DNA from: Globodera rostochiensis | Lineage: Eukaryota > Nematoda > Chromadorea > Rhabditida > Heteroderidae | Assembly (NCBI GenBank): GCA_018350325.1 | Contig: JAEVLN010000004.1 | Coordinates: 4,135,668 to 4,199,667 of the forward strand | Direction: 5' to 3' | Length of the DNA stretch: 64,000 bases | Shown: positions 11,281 to 22,841 of the stretch, piece by piece | How the letters are laid out: the number at the start of each line of letters is the position of its first letter | How positions within the stretch are numbered: position 1 is the first letter of the stretch | Program-made: the position numbers and the translations under genes | Notes under the pieces: model-generated | The model's database searches: none | What the model was told of the DNA's origin: nothing | The model's input: the letters and a program-made list of their open reading frames with translations, nothing else

Positions 11281-13563
11281 ATGAAACAGCGCCCTTTGCT
11301 GTTTCTGTTCTTGCTTGGCTCTCTCCTCCTCGTCTCTCTGAGCTTTAACGCCTTTTTATGTGCCGAACTTTGGTGGAACGACGGCACTGAGCAATTGTCC
11401 GAGGGCTGCTCCACCTTTTTATACTCCAACTTGCATCGCCCCAAGCGACAAATTGAGGAGAACGACGGCATTCTGATGATGGAGTATGCGGTGAACAACC
11501 AACCTTCGAAATCTGCCGAAATTGCTGCTGAGGGCAAAGAGGAGGAGGACGACATGCCGTTGTTTGTCCCACTTTACACGCAAATGTCGGTCGGTTTGAA
11601 TTAAATTTATTTTATTACATTACAAATTTTAGCAAAAGTTTCTGAACAAAATTTGTCATGAAAAATTCGGAAGACAGCTCCAAAATGTGGAAACGGGCGA
11701 AGAAAGTCCGAGCGATACTGAACACAACCGAACCAAACAAAAGAAGCCTTTGAGAACAAAAGGACACCGCAGGAAGTCATACCGGGAGAAGGGTACTTAC
11801 CGTAACCAAAGTATCGTACACGAATAAAAGTCATCCAATTTACAGTATGCTCACCAATCCATTCTCTGGGTGCGCCTCGCTTTATGGCCCGCAGAGTGCA
11901 CCAACGGGGTTCGGCTATGCGAAGAGGTGGCCGATGGTTTCTGACTGAATACGATACTGGGTACTGTATCCGGGTACAGTACCCCTTCTTTCCAAGGCAA
12001 CCGTTTTAGTTACACTCTTTTCCAATTCGATTTACCAACTCGAGGCAAAAATGAGACTGTAAATGCCAAAGTGGCAAAGAAACGACGTCATTTGGCCGAG
12101 CTGGACACGGAAATGGCCGACGAAGGCGGCGTCGAATTGGCCTTTCCGTCGCAAATCCTCACTTTGCCCGAGCCATTCCGAGGCTCCGATCACTCCGTGG
12201 GCGGGGCAAAGGGAGACGAAACTTTCTTCTATCAATTGGCATCCGGAGGTCGCATTCAGGCACTGCATTTGCGCACCGGAAAACGCCTCAGCAAATTGGT
12301 CTATGCGGCAAAGGTACAATCAATCGGTCAGAGAAGGTCAATTAATCTCAGACATCAAAGGGTTTTACAATTCAAAATGGCATTTGCTAATTACCCGGAC
12401 TGCTGACAAACCAGGTTATAATAATATAGGCAAAAAGAGGCCTATTAAAAGTTGTTTAATGTCCTGTTTGCCCACATAACTGCGTTACGTTCAGCATCCT
12501 TTGTACGGATCAGCACCAACTGCTGCTGACGAGGGACAGGTCGAGTTCGGCGGTTCGCCTCCAATGGCGTCTTCCGTTGACTTGGAGGTGGACCAGTCCG
12601 CCCTGTGGGTTCTGTTCCGCCGTCCCAACCTTTCCTCCTCTTCTGGCCGTCCTCTGCCCCATCTGACGGTGCTCAAACTGACGCCGGACAGTTTGAAGGA
12701 GTTGGGTCAATGGGAGTTGAAGCAAATAATGGCGGACCAAATGAGCAACGCTTTTGTGGCCTGTGGGCAATTGTACGGTGTGACTGAGGCACAAATGCGG
12801 CAAAGCACGAACAGTGGTAATGAATGAATGGCGGTGAGAGCCCCCAGGCTAATTCTTTCATTTAAGACCCGACAAATTCTTTTTCACCTTCGCTGCACAT
12901 TGTGCCTTTGTTCGACTTTCGAACCGGCCACAATCTTTCCGAGACGGCACTTCCAATAACGGCACCGGGATGGACGGCATCGGGGCGCAATTCCATTTCC
13001 AACGTGCAATATGACGCGGTAATAGCGGACAGAACATCAACGAAATGATCTGTCCTAAAAGTCGTCCATAACAAAACGTCAACCGGCGGGTGGGGGGGGG
13101 CATTTACCGTAACATTCCGGCATTTACCGTAACATTCCGGCATTTACCGTAACATTCCGGCATTTACCGTAACATTCCGGCATTTACCGTAACATTCCGG
13201 CATTTACCGTAACATTCCGGCATTTACCGTAACATTCCGGCATTTACCGTAACATTCCGGCATTTACCGTAACATTCCGGCATTTACCGTAACATTCCGG
13301 CATTTACCGTAACATTCCGGCATTTACCGTAACATTCCGGCATTTACCGTAACATTCCGGCATTTACCGTAACATTCCGGCATTTACCGTAACATTCCGG
13401 CATTTACCGTAACATTCCGGCATTTACCGTAACATTCCGGCATTTACCGTAACATTCCAAGGTTTCCGATTCGCTGATCGCGTTCGACCGTGGCAATGTT
13501 TACACCTTACAAATTCAACGAAAAGGAATAAATCGACTTCACCAGCGGCAGACAGAAAAATGA
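11281..13563 (+). CDS. Olfactomedin-domain protein (UNC-122/gliomedin-like)
   Basis: Exons 11281-11589, 11633-11792, 12045-12313, 12495-12816, 12867-13018 and 13462-13563 join in phase. The ATG at 11281 is followed by about 24 hydrophobic residues (signal peptide or type II anchor), then a dibasic site HRPKR that fits furin-type cleavage, then basic linker sequence. The olfactomedin domain starts around 12150 and carries family-typical stretches: FFYQLASGG, DLEVDQSALWVLF, SNAFVACGQLYGV and a closing LIAFDRGNVYTL. Members are secreted or membrane-tethered adhesion proteins, for example at neuromuscular contacts; that role here is inference. The real N-terminus might lie further upstream within the 92-bp repeats, but the frame changes there argue against it. 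The last intron holds the 20-bp minisatellite. Confidence 0.8.
13101..13460. repeat. Eighteen tandem copies of a 20-bp minisatellite in an intron
   Basis: CATTTACCGTAACATTCCGG is repeated 18 times with no change except in the last copy, whose end reads CCAA before a G. The array fills most of intron 13019-13461 of the olfactomedin gene, and its altered last copy contributes the AG acceptor at 13460-13461. Confidence 0.97.
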
Positions 13564-14085
13564 ACGAATTGAGATTTTGAAATGAAAGTTGACCCATTTT
13601 CACTAATTAATTCGCTTCTTCTCGCCTCTTCCCCCGTTTTCTTGCGGCAATTCCCCCAATTAGACACATAAAATCGTTTCATTTGTAACAATGGCATTAA
13701 TTCGAATAATTCGGCCCCTATCAAATGGATTATTCGTCGATTATTCAAATGGCGTCGCTTTGTCCCCCTCCGTCCGATCGTTTTGAATCCTTCGAACATT
13801 TCGGCGCCGTGCCTTATACTCCAGCCACGGACTGGTCCCATGGCTGGCCAATGTGTGCTTCCGTAGCGAAGAAGGGTCGGTGTAGGCGCTGTCACAGCCC
13901 GCCACCGTACAAAGGTACTGTTTCTGTAATGAAACATTCGCGTCAAAACTTTCACTTTAAAGGCCCGCTTTTGTTGGATGCCGTCCCTTCGAATGCCAGC
14001 GATTTGCAACTCTTTCAAATTATTTAAATGGGCGGTGAAACGAATTTGTATTACCAGCAAAATAAACGATTTGAGTTTTGGCTGA
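13564..14085. other. Convergent intergenic spacer
   Basis: Lies between the olfactomedin stop and the end of the minus-strand zinc-finger gene. Open stretches exist on both strands (13725-14027 plus, 13539-14111 minus) but neither resembles a known family and they overlap each other. I do not call a gene. Confidence 0.35.
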
Positions 14086-14914
14086 TTAGGAGAAGAGTTT
14101 TTGCCAGACAATCGCTGGCACTAAACGATGGCATCCAACGCAACGTCCGGTGCCTCCCCAAACGCCGACCTTTTCCTTGTGCACCCGATTAATGTGCTTA
14201 AAACAATAATTAGTTCGCTTTCGCTTAATCTTCTGCCGATTGATTGTACCTTCGCTTTGTCCGAGGCATTTGTAAACGATCGGTCGCATAACGAACACTG
14301 GTAGGGGCGTTCGCCGGTGTGCTTTCGCTGGTGCGTCTTTAGGTTTTCCAGTCTGGAGTAGCGTTTTTCGCAGTTTATCCACTGACGGGGGGAACGAAGA
14401 GATATTTGGTAAAGAAACTTTTTGGACAGATTCAATGGGAACATTAAAATATAACCGAAAGCTCTCGCTAATCAAAAGTCCGCAAAACCAAATTCACCTC
14501 GCATTTGTACGGCTTCTCGCCAGTGTGCGCCCGCAAGTGTTGGACGAGCATATAAATGGCGGAGAATGGCCGTTCGCCCCTTTCGCAGTCTTTCCACAGA
14601 CACGTAAACTGTCGTTGGCCGTTGCTGAGGTGCAATTGGACGAGATGGTCAAGACGGACGTGCTCGAGGAACGGCTCGGAAGAACCGAAATGTCGACAAC
14701 AGTGGCCCCATCGACAGCGAATTTGGTGGTCGGCGGGCGAGGAGTATTCACGGTCGGAGGAGGAAGGTGTTGAGGAACGCATTGGACTGCTGGGGGAGGA
14801 CGACGCAGAAAAGGAGGAAGCGGCGGAAGAGTGCGAAGGCGTACAGCAGTCGAAGTGTGTGGTGTTGGAGATGAACGCGGAAGTTGTGGGGTTGAAGGAC
14901 TGCGGTTCGACCAT
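14086..14914 (-). CDS. GLI/GLIS/ZIC-type C2H2 zinc-finger transcription factor
   Basis: Exons, 5' to 3' on the minus strand: 14914-14498, 14381-14250 and 14196-14086. After a Ser-rich N-terminus there are four fingers: CRWGHC with [14 protein letters not shown] with HLRAH, KCEWINC with HQRKH, and YQCSLC with HINRVH. Linkers HTGEKPY and HTGERPY are canonical, and the SRLENLKTH and TNASDKAKH signatures match fingers 3 and 4 of the GLI/GLIS/ZIC group, nuclear DNA-binding proteins. The fifth finger usual for this family is absent: after HKEK the frame runs a short unrelated tail to a stop at 14086. Either a further exon was missed or the protein is shortened. The ATG at 14914 is the first in-frame methionine codon of the exon, but an upstream exon is possible. 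Confidence 0.7.
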
Positions 14915-14999
14915 CTTCGGTATGCTGTTGCTCAGAATGCCGGAGTTGATGCTTAACCGGCAAATGCTTATTGTGCCGTACTCTTGCAAATTTTGAAAA

Positions 15000-17292
15000 T
15001 GATTCTAACTATTCAAATAAAACGAAACTGTCCCACAACTTTTACGCAACACCATTAAACGTACAATTGAGCAACGAGTAGTTTTGCTGCTTCTTCCTGG
15101 CCCTCCCGAATAATGCCGAAATGTTGAAGCACAAGCGAGGAATGGTCGTTCATTAATCTAAAGGAATAACTCTGAAGGGGGGGGGGGGGGGTAAACATAA
15201 TTAGGTACTAATTGGTTGATTGTTTCTTCATAGCAAAAATAAAGAAATGTGAATAAAGCTTACAGTCATTCTATTTGGCGTCCATAGGGAAGCGATTCTC
15301 AAATCAGTCATTTCTTCTTTTAACGGAAGAACACCTTCGGATGCGCCCCCCCCCCCCTGGGCGGATTTACTCCGTTTCCTGTGGTTAATTCCCCCCCCCC
15401 CCCCCCCCCCCCCGCCTCTGTTCGGTGAATGACGCCCCCTCTTCCGGATGAATGGGACGGGACTATCTCCTCCCTCCCAACTTTTTCATCCCTCCCCCCC
15501 CCCGGGTGCTGCTGTTGTTGTTATTTTGTTGTGGTTCCCCTGCTTTTTGTTGTTGACTCGCCCCCCCCCCGTCCGTCAGCAGAACATTCCCAAAAGCGCC
15601 GAAAAATATATGCGAAGATTGATGGGTTTTGTGGTGCTGAAAGACGGATGGGATGGGTGGTCCCCGAGGCGGGTGGTCCAATTGGAATGAATGCCCGGAG
15701 GGGGGGGGGGGGGTCGGACGGGTGGTCCTCCACCGCCCCCCCCCATCCTGTGAAGGCGAAAATGGGCGGACAGAGGGCAGCAGACGTACGGGCAATAATA
15801 CAGGCAAATGAGGGCGATAAATCACAACGCTTCGACTGGAAAGCAAAAGCACTTAATTGGGCACTGAGGGGGAGGGAAAAGCTTGCCCAAGGGCACCAGA
15901 CTGGGGGGTGGGCGTCCGGAATTGCTTTGAACGGGTTAAATTTGAAGCAATGAATGGCGGTCAATGCAGAAAATATTTGCTAATGAACAAAACTCAGTTC
16001 CAATTGCCATTCAATTATTATCTGAAAAAACTCCAAATAAAATTTAAAAAACTATTTTTGACTCTTTTGATTCTGAAGGTGGAAAAATAAAAAACACCGA
16101 CAAAAAGGAAAATAAATGCACAAAAACAAAGGTGAAAATAGGCGCCACCGAACAAAATTGAATTTATTTGTCCTTTCCGTCGACAAAAACTTCCGATGAC
16201 GTCACCTCCCCCCCCCCCCCCAAATTTGTTTTTAACATTCCTTTCCCCCCCCCCGTCCCGCGGAATTTTAAATTTTATTCTGCACATCAGAGCAGTCCGC
16301 TAAAGTAAATTTGATTGTCTGACCCGAAAAGAGAAAAGTTAAATAAGAATTAATTGATATGTGAAAATAGTTGAATTATTTTTTTTTGGGAGGGGGGGGA
16401 CGAATTCGCCAGGGGGGGGGGGGGGGGGGGGGACGAATTCGCCACCCTCGGGCGAGAAGAAGTTGAATGGGGGTGGGGGGAGGTCTCCAGCAGCCCCCCC
16501 CCCATCCGCCCACCCACTGGGTGGTCCACCACCACCAATCCTCGCTTAGTCATCGTTAAGGGGCATCAAAAGGACGACGGATGGAAGGGCTAAGGATTGG
16601 ATGGGGGGGGGCCTTTAATGGATTATCGTTGCCCGACCGGACGGAATGGGACGGACGGTCGAAAGCCCCCCCCCGTAGGACAGCACAGAACTTCTGCTGT
16701 TTACCGTATGAGAAGGGCAAGCGACCTCCCGTAAAAGGTGATAATTATGGTGACGTTTTAAGGCTCGAAAATCTCAAAATGGCACCTAAATAGGCAAGAA
16801 AAAATGCCAAAATATGCACGAACCCCCAAAACATGCTATTTTAAACTTGACCAAAGGCTATTCCTGGGCCGTATTCATTGAATCATTGAGCAAACAAAAT
16901 ATGCATAAATCCGTTCCCCATAGTTATGACTGGTCGCGCCCGGATTCACTTAATCTGGGATCACCTCTGCCGGGAGGAATACGCCCCAGGGGACGGAGGA
17001 CGAGAGCATGGGCCCAAATGCCACCCGCCAAAGGGACTCAAAAATTTTACTGAATATTAAAAAAGCCGGTTGTTTAATCTGGACATTAAACCATGGCTGT
17101 TACGTGCTTATCAACCACCAAACATGAGTAGGCAGTAAAAGAAGAGGGGTCAGACTCGGATTCGAACTAAACAAGTTCAACAGGTGTTCTGGGTGTTGTA
17201 CATGTTTTAATGTCATAAAAATTGTACAACGAATAAAATATTTGACCAAATAAAAAAAAACGAAATAGCCAATTCTTGTCGATCGAAATTGT
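15000..17292. other. Gene-free intergenic region with poly-G/poly-C runs
   Basis: Homopolymer runs lie at 15177-15191, 15346-15358, 15391-15413, 15701-15713, 16207-16221 and 16413-16432. Low-complexity frames around 15430-15960 are not convincing. The zinc-finger gene's promoter and 5' exons, if any, would be here. A GGATTCGAAC box near 17158 resembles a tRNA T-arm in reverse, but no cloverleaf could be built. Confidence 0.45.
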
Positions 17293-20025
17293 TCACGCAG
17301 TGCGATTCAATGAAAAATAAAGCACCTGAAGAGTTAAAGGATTTTTGTAGGAATAAATTACTTTACTATAATTTACCTCTTTGCCCGCTTCGTTGGTCTT
17401 TCTGAACTGATAGGGCACAATTTTCTTCAGAATGTCCGCCAGTCGCGTTACAATTCGTTTGTTTTTTGTCTGTTGTTGCTGTTGGAGCTGTTGCTGCGCG
17501 CCACTTTCTGTGAGTCTCTGCTGCAAACGTTGGTTTGCCTTCGATAAAAGCTAAAAATATGAACGCTCTGAAAATGTTGACATGGCGAACGTAAAGTGAC
17601 TTTTCAGGCATTTGCAATTAACCTCCCCCCCCCCTCCCCGAACCCCCCGAACTTGTTTGGTGCTATGAGGCTTCCGCTCCAGCAATCGTCTGACGAAGGC
17701 TTCACTGATTTCCCCGTTGATAATGTCGTTGTCGTCATCCTCCGCACCTTTCTCACTGAATGATGCAATGTTTCAAAAACAATTTATACAACAAAAATAA
17801 ATAGTCTCTCTCACACCTTTCACTCATTTTGGCTTTTTTGGCACCGACGTTCGCTTTTTCCGTCGAACTTTCCGCCTCCACGGCCGGTCTCTTTTTCGAC
17901 AGTTCCGAAGTGGCCGGCTGCCCCATTTTTTCCCTCTGAAAAGGTAAAAGTGCCAATGTTTAGGGTATTTGGCACACCTTATCCTGCATGAAAAGCACTG
18001 ATTTGATCGTTTCTTTATCGGGATCTTCGTCAGTGTCCGACCCATCGGAATCTAACAAAATTTTCAAAAATTAAAACATACAATTTATAAATATATTTTG
18101 GGTATTTAATAATGGCCTACCGTCCTTAATCGCGCAGACTTCGGCCGCAATTCTGTTGCCCCCTTTCTGCGCCATTATCGCTTCCACGTTCTTCACCGCT
18201 TTCGCTCCTTTTCCCAACACGGCCCTTTCGTCTTCTACAAAAATCAAAATTGGCTTCATGGGCTACCAACAAATCTGTTCACTTAAGAAGGTTCTTGGAT
18301 ATGCCCACCAGTGCTGGACGTGATCGGGTCAAAAACATTTGTGATCACGTCCAGCCCTGTGGCCCCCCACCTTTTCTGAAAATACTATAAATAAGTTAAG
18401 TCGCATTAAGACTGCACAAAATGAGAAGATATAAGACACTCCGAAACAAACAATAATAAAATTATTTAATATCTTTGGATAGTTAGCAAACCTAAAAAAT
18501 ATTCTAATGGCTACACTAAAGATTGCCAATGCCATGCCCCCCCCCCCCGTGTTCCACTGACTTTCGCCCTCCCCCCGCTGCTCTTCCGACGGCATCTCGT
18601 CCGCCTCCTCCGTCGGTTCTTCCGCCTCCGCTGTCGCCTCCTCCTCCTCGCCCTCCTCGTCTGTCTCCAACGACCGCTTGAGTCCCTGCTCCTCCTCCAC
18701 CCCCACCAAATCCTCCCCCAACTTCCGGTCAACATTTAACTCTTCTCGACTGTGCGATAGATCGTAAAACCTTTTCTTTACCAAAGTTTCAATTCTTACT
18801 CCGTGTCACTGCCCGAATCCGACATATAATCGTATTCTCGTCCTTCATCCTCTCCGTCCTCCGATTCGTAGGCTAAATGAATGAATGAATTGTGCATTCA
18901 ATCTTCACACAATTCTCAATCACCCGCCACTTCGTCCCCCGCCTCCACCCTTTGCTTCTTTCTGTTGCCTTTGGCAGTCCCTTTGGGCTTCGCTTCCTTG
19001 GCCGTCGCTTTTCCTTTCTTGCGTCCCTTTGCCGCACTGTCACCTCCATTTTTCCCCTCAATTTCGTCGTCAGCTTCGTATTCCTCGTCCGAACTGGCCT
19101 CGTCCTTGATTTTCTAAAAGCAAATGAGTAAACTATAGAATAATTCAATCAGGAAAAAAACAAAAGACCAAAAAACCCATCTCCGAGTACCCCTCCCCCC
19201 CTCCACACCAATCCTGAAGCATTTTTGACGAGCATTTGGCCCTGCTGATCGCGCTCCTCCTGCTCCGCCAGTTGCTTTTGTATCTGTGCCTTCAGTGCAA
19301 ACTGATTGAACACTTTGCTTTGCTGTTGGAAACGCTCTTCCGCCTGTTCTGCATCCAGATATTTGTAGGTGACAGCCGGCAGAAATTGGAACCATTCGTC
19401 GACTTTATACGCCTCCAAATCGTTGCCGGCCTTTTGAAGGAAAAAAACAATATTGCGGCAACATTTCCTACTTACTCGGTAGAAGATCCAATAATCCGCG
19501 TGTTTGCCCGCCCCCGCTTCGCGGATTGAACGGAATTTGCGCGTTTTTCCGCTCGAGTTCGGTTGTTTGTTTTTGTCTACTTCCGTCGGTGCGATGCCAT
19601 CCCCGCTGCTGACGGTTTTCTCGATGGACAGCTTCCACGGTTGGTTGTCATGCTCATACTTCCTCGATTGCCTGCCCAATCTTTTTCGCCTCGCCTCTTC
19701 CCGGGCGGCGCTTCCATAAACGCTCCCTTCGCCAAAGTCCTGCACGATTTCACCGGCAACGGTCAGCTAACAAAGCCAATTTTACATCGGAATATTTGAA
19801 AAATTCACCCCGCGGCGCCGATTGTCTTCTCGCTCCAGCTGAACAATCTCCTGAGTCCAATTCTCAGGTTTCACGTTCAAACTCCCGTTGAATTTCATGA
19901 TAGTCAGCTTTCTTGGCGGCCCTCTAACAAACGGAAAATATTTATATGAAAAATTCAATTCACTTCGGCACTCGAACGGCGAATTCGCGCTTGGGTTGCT
20001 CGCTTCCGTTCGCTTGTTTTGACAT
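17293..20025 (-). CDS. Transcription initiation factor IIF subunit alpha (RAP74)
   Basis: RAP74 joins RAP30 to form TFIIF, which escorts RNA polymerase II in the nucleus during initiation and elongation. The ATG at 20025 opens a first exon encoding MSKQANGSEQPK and EFAVRVPK. The following exons give IMKFNG, the FGEGSVYG / REEARRKR block and DEWFQFLPAV of the RAP74 N-terminal dimerisation domain. Then comes a long acidic and basic, highly charged linker (exons around 19110-18250) with runs of Glu, Lys and Ala. The C-terminal winged helix is represented by SEAFVRRLLERKP, TRLADILKKI and YFSLNRTA before the stop at 17293. About ten exons are separated by short introns. Family assignment is strong; some linker exon boundaries are approximate. 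It lies 191 bp downstream of SCO1 on the same strand. Confidence 0.9.
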
Positions 20026-20216
20026 CAAAATTCAAAATTGGCAAAATATTAAATGAATTCTGAATGCTAAACGATATTATTGATGGCGAAAATCAAAGTT
20101 TTTTGATGACGAAGCCGCAGACAATGATTTTTCGCCAAATAAACAATACAAAACAATTTCAGAATATTTGGAACATTTGTCCTATTCAGAAAATGTCCAA
20201 AATGTTTGATTTTTCT

Positions 20217-22096
20217 TTATGCCATCGCTTTTGTAGTGACAGCAGCCGTTTCTTTGTTTTGTCCCTCTCCGTCCACGCCCCCAAAAAGTTTGTTCAGCCA
20301 AAATTGTTCCTTGCGCTTTTTCGCCTCCCATTCCAAAGCCTTTATTTTGATCACATTGACAATTTCGCGAGCCCTTCTATTCTGACCTAAATTTAAATAT
20401 AAATTTGGACGGAAGTGATTATTCTAAGGGAAATTCCCATTTCCGAAAAAGAACAGTTTTTAACAAAAAAAGAACAGTTTTTAACAATGACCATAATAGT
20501 CGTGGAAGTTCCCGTCCGGGTCGATCAGGTACATAATTACGGTGTGGTCAACAATGTAATCATCCGTCCGCTTCGTCCGTGGTCCCTCGGAATGGTAAAC
20601 CCGAAAGGCCTTTGTAACCTTTGCTACCTGAACCTTTTCAATTAAAAACCAACCTTTAATCAAATGAAAACGTTCTGTCATTATTTTGAGAATCATTTCT
20701 TTGGGTACACCCCAAGAGTTATTTAGGCGCAGAGCGCTGGACAGAGCCGGAAGGCTGTTTCACACTTTTTTGACCTGCTCTTTATCGCCGGTAAACCCGC
20801 GAAGTTTGGGTGAAAACTCAGCACAATAGACGCGAACGCGTTCGGCGGTGTCTCTCTCGGGGTCAACCGAAATGAAAACAGGCGAAATGAGAATGTTGGC
20901 CTCCTCGCGGTTCAAAATGTCCACAACGTCAATCATTTTCTCAATCTCGTCAGGACAAACTGAACAATTCGAAAATATATAACTTTGGAACGGTTTCCGT
21001 AAGCATTGTTTTGCAATAGAATAAAAATCCCTATGGTACAAAGTAAAGAATAAATGGAATTATGCTTAACAAAAGTTGCATAAAAATCCAGCTCCTAAAG
21101 CAATTTTTGAGTTCCAATCAATCCGTTTTTTTCTAAATTTTCGGTATAAGCAAAAGCGCTCACTGTCAGGACAGTTAGTGAAGCCAAAGTAAATGAGCAC
21201 CCATTTGCCCAGAAAATCTTTGCTTCCCTCCGCTTTCCCCGCCACGTTTACCAATTCCCATTCGCCGCCCAATCGCGCCTTTCCAATGGCCATTTGCCTG
21301 TTCCTTTCCATTTCGTTTTCTTTCTATGGGAATTAATTATTTTAATTTAAAAACTTTCAAACCATTTTCTTGACAGCGAACAAAATCAACAAAAATGGAA
21401 CGCAAAAAGAAACCAAAACTGCTACAGCTTTCCATGTAACGAATGCGCTACCCTTCAACGATTCATGCTGTGAGAAAAAAACGTAATAATTAAAAGCAAT
21501 CAAATATTTTTTAAGGTTTTGTTTTTTGGCTTTTTCCTTTAAAAACGTGTTTTCACGCTATTTTCGGGCAGTTGGGGAAAAAGGCGGAAAGGGGACAAGT
21601 CCCCCCCCCCCAGGGACGTAGCTAGGGAAACGGGGGGGGGGAGGGAGGAAGTCGATTCTTAGGGGTGTATTTTTTCCCTTTTTGTTAAGCAATTTTTTTT
21701 TCCGTTTTTACTCCATTTTTGGTAAAATTTCGAGTCGAAACTTTTTAAAATGCCCAACAAAAAACATTTTCCCATGACGGGTTGTCCTTCTGCCCATTTG
21801 TGTCTGACCTCTTTCTTCATCCGAAAATTCATGAAGGATTTCTCTAACTCCGTCGGTTTGCCCTGCTTGGCCTTTGCCAGCTCATCCTCCACACTTCGGT
21901 TTATTTCATCGAAGTCAATCAAAGGTTCGCCGTCAGTTCGTTCTCTGCTGGAAATAGAAAACCCAATTCTCTCAATTACTCTTTAAACTTACCGATTTGA
22001 GCTAAACGTGCGTCTGCTAAGTACAACTCGAGAAAGAAGAATAAACGAAGTTGTTTGGCGACATCGAAAACATTTAAGAAGCTGAATATTCACCAT
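20217..22096 (-). CDS. sco-1: SCO1-type mitochondrial copper chaperone
   Basis: SCO1 delivers copper to cytochrome c oxidase in the mitochondrial inner membrane. The ATG at 22096 begins a basic, Ser/Arg-rich presequence. A later exon (about 21470-21364) encodes a single membrane span ([16 protein letters not shown]). Next come [20 protein letters not shown], with the CxxxC copper site rebuilt across an intron, then SVDPERD and [10 protein letters not shown], then [11 protein letters not shown] with the third ligand histidine. The penultimate exon could read through to a stop at 20481, but splicing from TATTATG to an exon at about 20380 restores QNRRAREI and a lysine-rich tail ending at 20217, matching the family C-terminus. 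All copper ligands are present. It is probably followed by TFIIF alpha as a close same-strand neighbour. Confidence 0.92.
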
Positions 22097-22841
22097 TGTA
22101 AGCCCTGTTCAGGTTCAAAAATTGAAATACTATGCGTCAAAGCCTTAAAGATATAAGTGAATTTTAATCTAACGTTGAATGTGCTCGCAGTTCAATGCAA
22201 CATGGATCATCAACTCACGGGTCTCCTCCAACTCGAGTTTGGGTATCGTTTTGCTCCCGGGTATCGACGTTACCTTTCCTCACAACTCATCACCACCTCC
22301 AACTTTGTTTATTTTATTCGGCACATTAGAGCTTACATTGTTTGCCGATGTCCACAACAAGGCTAGGATTTTTAGTTCCTGATCGCTTTTCCTTTTTATC
22401 TCTAACATGTTCTCTTCATTTGGCGTTCTCTCTCACCCTTTTTAGAAATGTTCTGACTACCCCGCACAAAGTGTCCCCCAATGTTCTTAAGGCTGATTTT
22501 CCTTACATTTTATTTTTTGAAGAAAAAATACAAAAAAATTCATCATTGAAAATGCATAATTGAACAATATGTAATCGAGTGTGCGGTACAGCAACTTTGA
22601 GGAGCTGTATCTTAGCTCATGTTTTTCTAATCAAATTTGGTGGTTAAATTGCCGTCCGCCACTGCCGATCCACAATTGTTGTACAGCCCTTTTACCTCCA
22701 ATAGAACCGATTCTTACTAAATTTTATTGGGCACGGTCAACTACAGAAGCCAAGATAGATGGATAACATTTATTTAAAACAACAATTGTCTGGAAATTGT
22801 TCTCAATGTCAGTGTCGTGAAACCATAGTGATCTCGTCTTC
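22097..22841. other. Intergenic spacer between SCO1 and prohibitin genes
   Basis: AT-rich with no supported gene. Small open frames on the plus strand (22157-22366, 22342-22563) lack any recognisable domain. It presumably holds the SCO1 promoter and the 3' untranslated region of the prohibitin gene. Confidence 0.4.

Noticed and set aside
13101..13460. CRISPR-like array of 20-bp repeats
   Set aside because: Repeats are directly abutting with no spacers and lie in an intron of a eukaryotic gene; it is a minisatellite.
13539..14111. 190-codon minus-strand open frame
   Set aside because: No domain-like composition, overlaps the end of the olfactomedin gene and another open frame on the opposite strand.
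15429..15964. Overlapping long open frames on both strands
   Set aside because: Composition tracks poly-C/G runs; no splice structure or family resemblance.
17150..17175. tRNA gene suggested by a GGATTCGAAC box
   Set aside because: No acceptor stem, D-arm or anticodon arm could be paired around it on either strand.
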